Assembly: GCA_039000515.1 (NCBI GenBank)
Contig: JBCFYV010009882.1
Location: forward strand, 56,719,277 to 56,783,276
Reading direction: 5' to 3'
Length of the DNA stretch: 64,000 nucleotides
Origin: Timema cristinae
Lineage: Eukaryota > Arthropoda > Insecta > Phasmatodea > Timematidae
The notes below the pieces were generated by a model. It was not told the origin of the DNA. It ran no database searches and saw only the letters and a program-made list of their open reading frames with translations. The number at the start of each line of letters is the position of its first letter. The first letter of the stretch is position 1. This document shows positions 57,641 to 64,000 of this stretch, in pieces. The position numbers and the translations under genes were made by a program.

Positions 57641-58599
57641 CTATTCTCTAGAATATATACATAATCAAACTAAAAAGAATATACCTGCTTAGCTGGGATA
57701 ATACAATTTTACCAATATAATAAAGCTACTAAAAAAAAGTAATCTCTTTGTTATTTATGTCATAATAGAGATGGCAAAGCATATCGCATTTAAATCCCAG
57801 TTTTATATCTAATAGTCTCAACCAATTTTGTTCACATACCTCTTTTTTAAAGTTTATATTTAAAGGTTTCAACAAATGTTGTATTCGAAATATGTAAGTT
57901 TGTTGGAACTGTCGGGTTTTAACAACAGTAAGCAACACTAATGAAATTGTTTAAAGTAGAGAGATAAAAAATAATACAAACTGATCCTGTGCAACCTGCT
58001 GATATAAAATATAGAAAGATGTTAGTAACCCGTTGAAGGATCGTCGAAAATTGATTTTGGGATTCTGTAATTAAATATCTTCAAATATAATAACTGATTT
58101 AATGGATTTCGACTGTAAATAGTATGACACCATATTTTAACAAATAAACATATTATTTCAATTGGCAACAATACAATTCAATTACAAAATTCTGGAAATT
58201 TTTTTTATGACGCTTTTCAAAGAATTCTCATTTTGAGAAGTCATAAAATTAATATGAATTTAGTACTTTAAATATGTATCACTTAAATTAAGAGTAATGT
58301 ATTTATTTATTACCTGTATATTATAAGCTTAGCTCTAAATCTAGCTACAATATTTGGAGTAGTATATGCTATTTTATATTCTAATACTTGTTTATATATA
58401 TTGATATTCTCTTCCATTTATTTGAAGTTATACATTATAGTAAGACTCCAGATTACTAGTAATATTTAATAATTCAACAGATTTAAATCTAACAAAAACT
58501 AATTAATATTTTTGAATTTACCCACGGGGATGTCATAATTTTTCCTGGTGATTAATGTTTTTTTTTATTAATAGTATTGTGGTCATATTGGACGAACTA
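57641..58599. other. AT-rich sequence, no gene
   Basis: No feature recognised. Confidence 0.5.
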
Positions 58600-59000
58600 G
58601 TTTACTGCTAGGTAGACAGTCAGCCATCAGGTCCATTAATGCCCTGATCGTTTGCTGGTTCCACCCTCGGATTGAACTTGCTGCCAATTATTTCGAAGCT
58701 TTGAGGCTTTTTAAACGATCCAGTCATCCATCGCATGATGATATCAACGCTGGTATGGTATGTGGCTGCCAGCACCTTAGGGCCAGGCTCCGGTTGCCAG
58801 AGTCATGTCATTGCTGTCTCTAGAATCGTGGACTTAAAGCCCTGTCCTAGGCAGACTTATATAGGAAACTTAGATATGGTGAGACTACGGTTATTTCCGC
58901 ATCCCGTGGCCTATTAACCTAAGTCCTAGATGGTCTGTGACTTCCAGATCTTCCCATTGTCCTTACAGTCTACATGTTGTTAGTCCTCTCAATCATTGCC
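58600..59000. other. GC-richer block, unidentified
   Basis: Less AT-rich than its flanks, and it merges with the charged frame at 59001-59160. The 60-codon plus frame at 58735-58917 shows no motif. In minus-strand sense this is the 3' continuation of the charged frame and may be part of the same decayed coding region. Confidence 0.35.
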
Positions 59001-59160
59001 CTAGGGTGTGTCGTTGTCCTCTTTCTCCATAATGTCTCTTCTTCTTCTTTTGTCTTGTTTTTGTCTTTCTTCTTTTAGTCTCTCAATGTACTCTTCGCGT
59101 TTTTGAGCAAGATTTTCGTTATGACCTCGTTGAGGAGTGACTTCAATGTTAAGAAATAAA
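59001..59160 (-). pseudogene. Charged coiled-coil-like frame fragment, unknown
   Basis: A minus-strand frame of about 55 codons ends at the TAG at 59001-59003. It is very rich in Lys, Arg and Glu (for example REEYIERLKEERQKQDKRR), predicted to be helical. The plus strand there has a CTT-rich tract, so simple-sequence bias may contribute. Such segments occur in LINE ORF1 or Gag-like proteins but also in many host proteins. No firm identity. Confidence 0.3.
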
Positions 59161-59760
59161 AGGAATATATATTAATAACGCAGGGTAAGACTTTTAAAGC
59201 CGGGATTCAAACCTCAAATATTGTACTCGATGATAAAAGATCTTTATTTAATATCATACTACAATTTATACCTCCTGGAAGTTTTTAGAATTACATGTTT
59301 GGAGTTGGGATTCTTGACGACGAAACAAATGCCACTCTATGGTATAACTTATTATGAGAGTAAATACCTGTCTTAATATCAATAAATTTGATTGAAATAT
59401 TCTGAAGGCAGGACTTTTAAAAGTGCTATCTTTCAGAGTAAATAAAGTGTACCTACTCTCCAGATAAATATCCTAATTCGACGCCAATATGTTTATATTC
59501 TCTATGAAAGTTGGATTGTACATCATGTACAGATATAAGGGATTTTGTGTTTCCCTTACACACAAGTTTATTTTCTCCCCATAAGACGTGGTGCAAACAT
59601 ATGTATCTTTTTAATTGTTTGTCCATGGAATAAATATATTCCTGGGGAATATTGTGCTATTTTGTATTTAGGATTTGTTAAATATTTGTATAGGCATTTG
59701 AATTTTTAATATCTTGCCAAAGGTAGTAAACATACTGACAAATATAACTAAAGCATAATG
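59161..59760. other. AT-rich sequence, no gene
   Basis: No feature recognised. Confidence 0.5.
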
Positions 59761-60660
59761 CTGCTAGAGGGACCCATGAATGTTTTTATTGATCCTAAAT
59801 GGTACCAGATTGGGCCAACAACCGCACATAATTGGAAGGTCAAGTTCAGTCTCCTCCGTTTGTTGAGTCAGTTGAATAACATAAGGAAAATAACATGGGT
59901 AGTAATGAGCCACCGGTTGAGCACCGCAAACTGGTGAACAACACAAGTTAAATAACATACAAAACGTGGGAAAAAATGACCCACGAGTTTATCACCCCTC
60001 AAACTGGTCCCAGAAGAGCAAGCTCAAACCTAACTAATTATAACTATCCGGCCTGGAAAACCCTGAACAGCCCCTTTCTTGACTGGAGGCCTTGCTGACT
60101 ATTTTATTATTATTTTTATTATTATTAGCACCGAGTCTACTACCCGTTCGGGTTATACGCACTTACGCTAATGTTTAATGGTAGGGTGATTGTGAGATGA
60201 AATGGAGGACCTACAGTTTAACGTGGGATTCGAACCACGGTGGATGACTGGCATTCCACACATTCACAAGTTGTGATTAATATACGTATTGTCAAAGGTG
60301 AAGGAAGGATTTGGCAATCAGATAAATCTGTGCCGTGATCAAGGCTTGAACCCCGGACCTTCAGCACAGAACTCCGACACCTTACTCCTAGACCACCAGC
60401 TCACCTTGCTGACTATAACATGGTCAAGCAGGCTAGGGTGTGGGAAACATCCCTATTCAAATCACTGGTCTTAAGGACCAAGCAGAAAACATGTGAAGTG
60501 TAAAATTGCTCCACGGCATGTAGACCATGTCATGAAATGGCTAACCTAAATAACATGTAAAACAAGATGAGAGTGTCTAATACTATCAACCGGTACAAAA
60601 ATATCCCTAAAGCTACAATCCGGCCATAGAGACGCTTACTCCTCACAAATGTGAATGTTC
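59761..60660. repeat. Older repeat with 76-bp duplicated units, split by a SINE1
   Basis: Two adjacent units start at 59875 and 59951. Each has AATAACAT, then a .ACATGGG / ACGTGGG block, AATGA.CCAC, and ends CAAACTGGT. A weaker third unit starts at 60549 (AATAACATGTAAAAC ... CAACCGGTAC). The SINE1 at 60103-60403 interrupts this sequence: removing it joins CCTTGCTGACTAT to AACATGGTC. Class unknown. Confidence 0.5.
60103..60403 (-). mobile_element. SINE1 copy with 13-bp target duplication
   Basis: Plus strand: ATT run, TAGCACCGAGTCTACTACCC, CGCACTTACGCTAATGTTTA, GGAGGACCTACAGTTTAACG, then the inverted head ending GACCACCAGCTCACC. Near 60270-60291 it carries a local replacement (TTGTGATTAATATACGTATT) not found in the other copies. 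Flanked by CCTTGCTGACTAT at 60090-60102 and 60404-60416; the first two C may belong to the element end. The 61-codon plus frame at 60289-60474 is an artefact. Confidence 0.92.
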
Positions 60661-60686
60661 AAAGTTACGACTTGTTACTTGCGTTG

Positions 60687-60858
60687 GCCACTTTTTTGAT
60701 ATTGACTTGTTGTGTTTAGATTGGAATTGTTAATAATTTTTTTAATATTGTTGTTGGTACTATAAGCTATGTTAAGTTTGTGCTTTTTGAAGATATTGGA
60801 GATTTTGTGAATTTCTTTTCCAGTATAGTTGAATTTGATCCATTTGTTTTTATTAGTG
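60687..60858 (-). pseudogene. Penelope-like element: inverted linker segment upstream of the GIY-YIG domain
   Basis: The minus-strand frame reads KWIKFNYTGKEIHKISNIF, then KKHKLNIAYSTNNNIKK and QYQKSG. This is the linker between reverse transcriptase and endonuclease in Penelope-like elements, which normally runs straight into KSGIYQLTC. Here it lies in the opposite orientation to the endonuclease that begins at 60864, with the two 5' ends facing at about 60858. That is the geometry of a 5' inversion during reverse transcription. Confidence 0.8.
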
Positions 60859-60859
60859 G

Positions 60860-61208
60860 ACGTGGCATCTACCAACTCACGTGTCAATGCAATAGTGTAT
60901 ACATAGGAAAAAGTTGAAGGCGAATTTCAACTAGGTTTTCTGAACACATCAATGATTTTAAATACAAGAACAAATCTAAATTCTCTGAACATCTCAAAAT
61001 TTCTAGCCATCAACCCACCCCCATGGAAAATTGTATGAAACTACTCTACAGCTCCACCAAATGTACCGCTATGAACACCACAGAAAACATTTTTATTCAA
61101 ACCGCACTTCTCAATAGCAAAAACGTCCTTAACGAGGAAACACAATTCGAAAATCAAACCCTAATCAACACCTTAAGAAAACTTCCCCAACATACCAGAT
61201 TAAAATAA
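60860..61208 (+). pseudogene. Penelope-like element GIY-YIG endonuclease domain
   Basis: One plus frame of 115 codons from 60864 to the TAA at 61206-61208, with a single TGA near 60915. It starts GIYQLTCQCNSVYIG, the GIY and YIG strands of the nuclease fold. It keeps the arginine/histidine helix (ISTRFSEH), the SKFSEHL...SSH segment and MNTTENIFIQ, whose Glu is at the place of the metal-binding catalytic Glu. This domain nicks target DNA in Penelope-like retroelements. No RT core is present: the copy is truncated and its 5' remainder inverted. The TGA makes it inactive. Confidence 0.87.
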
Positions 61209-61760
61209 CCTATGTTCCTGCCCTTCCATCCAGTAGCTAATGACCTGTTCGGGCCAGTGTCGAGAAGTTTTGGACCTTCCATTTTTCCTCATTATCATTT
61301 TCTAGTTTTCTTTCCACTCCTAAACTATTTCATCTATCTATTAACAACTTATTCTTACATTAGGTCATACGCACCCCCTTAATAGTTTCATTATCTTTGA
61401 CTTTCCAGATGTCTCTAAAATATTCATCTTAGTTTTCAATTACACAACCGTTCATGTTTCTATTTAGTTTGATTCAGGTAATGACTAGAGCAACTCATTC
61501 AGACCGCATATAATGGTAAATATGACATTTCATTCTTCACACTGGTTAATATTCATAGCTTATTCCTTTCTGTTCCACTTTGTTTTTTCTTATTGGCCAA
61601 CGCCCATTTTTATTTATTGGAACATAACCTGTTATATTTTCTTTGTTTTTTCTTTTAATTTAGTCTGATGATGGCGCCGTAGAGTGCCGAAACATCTAAC
61701 AAATAATACAAATAAGTCCATCTCTACGATGCCTGCATAAGGAGCATGGGACTCAAATAA
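61209..61760 (+). mobile_element. Penelope-like element 3' untranslated region
   Basis: Sequence following the GIY-YIG stop. It contains the hammerhead-core-like motif listed separately. The 3' border is not exact; the sequence fades into AT-rich DNA near 61760. Confidence 0.5.
61665..61693 (+). ncRNA. Hammerhead-ribozyme-core-like motif in the Penelope-like element
   Basis: CTGATGA at 61665-61671, then a 5-bp hairpin GGCGC / GTGCC (one G-T pair) with loop CGTAGA, then GAAAC at 61689-61693. This is the order of the hammerhead core (CUGAUGA, stem II, GAAA). Penelope-like elements are known to carry hammerhead ribozymes in their terminal repeats. I could not find a convincing short stem III and stem I closing the fold, so activity is unproven and probably lost. 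Confidence 0.45.
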
Positions 61761-61769
61761 GCAAATAGA

Positions 61770-63040
61770 ATTCAATAGAATTTTTATTTATTCAACATTG
61801 TGTCAATTTTACAATCTATTCATCTTTCAATCACTCCTTCAATTATATGACCACAAATTTATGTTAAACTAGTCATTAATAATCTGTATATGTGGTTTAG
61901 TTATGTTAAATAATTTTACTTGTTCATTGTAGTATAGCTTGACTCACATTTTAATGTGTTTTTATTACATTTTATATTTAATCATATATGTAGAATTAAC
62001 AATATCCACTTTAACTAATTTATACAGATATATTCATTAAATTTGTTTATATTTCACTATATGAATTTTCTTAATATCTTTATCACAAATAGATTTTATA
62101 TTGAATTCTATAATAATAATTATTACTGCTTCCTTATTACACTTTCACAATGTTTTTCAAAAATAAACTATAGACTTTCACGCTATCTCATTAGTGAGCA
62201 ATGTTGTGTTGAACAATCTTGTCTGTACCCGTTGTTGGTGTTCTATTAAATATGGATATGCCTTATGCTAATCTATATCACCCACTTAAATTTTTAAATA
62301 CCATATAAAAAGGCAAAATCTATTTACTAATATGTAAAATTTTATTTTTCTACTCCTCTCATATTTTTTTTTATATTAGCATTGAAAAATGTATAGGAGA
62401 ACTACCCTCCTAATTTTAAGTTACTTCTTTCTGAAATAAAAGAGTTTTCGTTTCTTTATAATGTTTGAAGTGGTTCTTATACTCACCTGACAAATATCAA
62501 TCTTCTTTTATTTTGTGTAATAATTCTTATTTTAGTTTTTGAAATAATGAGACCTCTCATTTAACCAACCTTCTTTTAGAAATAACCAATATTTAAGAAG
62601 TATATATTAATTTATTTATTAATGTGATCCTTCTACATATCCTACATAATTATTTTTTACCTCGAATAAAGAGTTTTTTATTTACATATACACCTTCTAG
62701 ATAAATATTTCTTTTAGTCTCATTTTGAAATTATTATTGTTCGTAATGTATCGTTACTTGGAGTTACCAAATTTCAGTTTTCTACCACATTATGACGCAA
62801 TTACTGTTACTATTTATTTTCTAACATTTGAATCCCCCCTCCTAAGCGTCTTTTTCAAGCTCAAATAAGAAATAATTTTTTTTTTTGTTATTTGGAGATT
62901 TATTATCCTGTATGACAAATTTTTTTCTTTTTACCTCTTTTCAAAAGATTTTTCTAGTTAAAGCCCACTCCACGTGCCTCTTAAACTAACATAAAAATTT
63001 AATGTTAAAATTGTGAACTTGTAAAAATTTTCAGATTTTA
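61770..63040. other. AT-rich sequence, no gene
   Basis: T-rich on the plus strand. The 68-codon frame at 62043-62249 is hydrophobic and AT-driven, without motif. Confidence 0.5.
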
Positions 63041-63042
63041 AA

Positions 63043-63190
63043 ATGGTGGAAAGTAAACATGTTATTATTTGTCGTGGCTGCAAGAAATACGTGAATAGTG
63101 GGTAAAACACTGTGAAATGCGCTGTAGATTGTGAAGAATTGGTTCACATATAATGTGTGCTTTCTGAAAATGCTCAGTGGCAAAGATTAA
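63043..63190 (+). pseudogene. PHD-like zinc-finger remnant, as in LINE ORF1 proteins
   Basis: From the ATG at 63043 the plus frame reads MVESKHVIICRGCKKYV, stop, NTVKCAVDCEELVHI, stop, CVLSENAQW. The Cys and His spacing (C-x2-C, C-x3-C, H-x2-C, then a Trp) fits the first part of a PHD finger. N-terminal PHD fingers starting close to the initiator Met are common in ORF1 of insect non-LTR retrotransposons. The final C-x2-C is not visible and two stops interrupt the frame, so it is a relic. A decayed host gene is possible but less likely. Confidence 0.45.
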
Positions 63191-63199
63191 TATATTAAA

Positions 63200-64000
63200 T
63201 GGTTTTGTAGTTCAAGGTATACTCCCCACTCCAATTATGGTATGTATGGCGAAAGTAAGATAGGCCTCCATTTAGTCATGACTCACTCGATGAATCCTAT
63301 CCCTTCTCAGTTAAAAGAACGACATCTTTTGGAGATTTCAAGACTGCCTGAATGTAGATAGACACCCACACCATAAGACATGCACTGAAAACAAGCTAGT
63401 GCTTATGTTCTGTACATTCGACTGTTTTTCTTTCTGATAAACTGCCGACAATAATAGCCAATCCTACAGCCCTCGTCATCAGCGATAATCCACAGACCAA
63501 GCCAGCGGTGAATTGAGCTACCATCTTTATATACAAGAACAGCGTGGAGGATTCATTTGAGAGTCATATTTATTACCTACGTGTTAAGTCGCATTTTAAA
63601 TCAATAAGCAAAAACGTTTACCGCTGGTCTCATAACACGGTACAACTTCAATGCATAGCATCAGTTGTTTATGGCCATTTTCTTTTGAGGTACTGTACCT
63701 CTTCTACCGGCACCCAGAACACTCCGATATAGGTTATCTTGGTCATATTCTTACCCACAAATCATACAGACAGAAACGCAAGGTGTTGAAATACTACAAC
63801 GCAATTTCAATATGTTGGCATCCTGCCACCCCTCAAGGTGCTGCGTCCAATCAGTGTGCGCCATTCCCTGCCACGGCAGCTATAAAATTGCGTCCCGATG
63901 AAGTGATAACCTTAATTCTGACAATCTTGTAAGCCATCACACACAATGGAAACCTAACATCCACCCGAAAAGAAAAGATAGTGGAACCACTCGCCATAAC
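63200..64000. other. GC-richer end of window, unidentified
   Basis: Composition rises again from about 63230 to the end. Overlapping plus frames of 62 and 93 codons (63544-63732 and 63651-63932) have no motif I recognise. If the PHD-like relic is a retroelement ORF1, this could be its decayed continuation. A host exon cannot be excluded because the region is cut by the window end. Confidence 0.35.

Overview
This is repeat-dominated, strongly AT-rich animal DNA. I read it as intergenic or deep-intronic sequence from a large arthropod genome, most likely an insect. That is an inference from the tRNA-derived SINEs, the non-LTR retrotransposon tails, the PIF/Harbinger and hAT remnants, a Penelope-like element and many decayed tandem arrays. 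I found no intact host gene, no functional tRNA or rRNA gene, no operon and no CRISPR array. The longest open frame is 145 codons and belongs to a dead retrotransposon. Family calls come from motifs I could see by eye; nothing was searched.

Layout. 0.5-0.9 kb: unidentified GC-richer block. 3.5-4.8 kb: decayed non-LTR reverse transcriptase (minus). 5.2-6.6 kb: unidentified GC-rich block. 6.6-7.1 kb: integrase C-terminus plus chromodomain (minus), closest to Maverick/Polinton-type integrases. 7.5-7.95 kb: a long frame with no ATG ending near a PPxY motif (minus). 9.85-10.3 kb: inverted-repeat DNA element. 13-20.6 kb: several tRNA-SINEs, a GC-rich block at 17.5-17.9 kb and an internally deleted Harbinger element at 18.3-19.1 kb. 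21-28 kb: SINEs, a tandem array and a hAT transposase remnant (24.6-25.9 kb). 31.0-31.7 kb: second Harbinger-type element with a broken MADF-domain gene. 32.3-33.2 and 36.9-37.8 kb: two unrelated degenerate tandem arrays. 38.8-39.6 kb: long inverted-repeat element. 44.5-46.4 kb: composite CTGTCTGT-containing repeat. 49.1-49.8 kb: SINE split by another retroposed sequence. 50-53.5 kb: more SINEs. 55.1-55.4 kb: minisatellite. 57.0-57.6 kb: second non-LTR RT tail. 60.7-61.8 kb: Penelope-like element with an inverted 5' piece. 63.0 kb: broken PHD-like zinc finger.

How the parts relate. The commonest element is a SINE (called SINE1 here) with a tRNA-like head, a conserved body, a tail containing CCCGAACGGG and an (AAT)n end. 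A second family (SINE2) has a different, Leu/Ser-tRNA-like head but nearly the same last ~55 bp, so both probably used one LINE machinery. Target-site duplications of about 8-14 bp can be read for many copies. They give relative ages: an A-tailed sequence jumped into a SINE1, a SINE1 jumped into a small repeat array at 60.1 kb, and a SINE1 tail abuts a SINE2 tail at 40.15 kb. The coding remnants (non-LTR RT, PLE, hAT, Harbinger, Polinton-like) are all disabled by stops, frameshifts, truncation or inversion.
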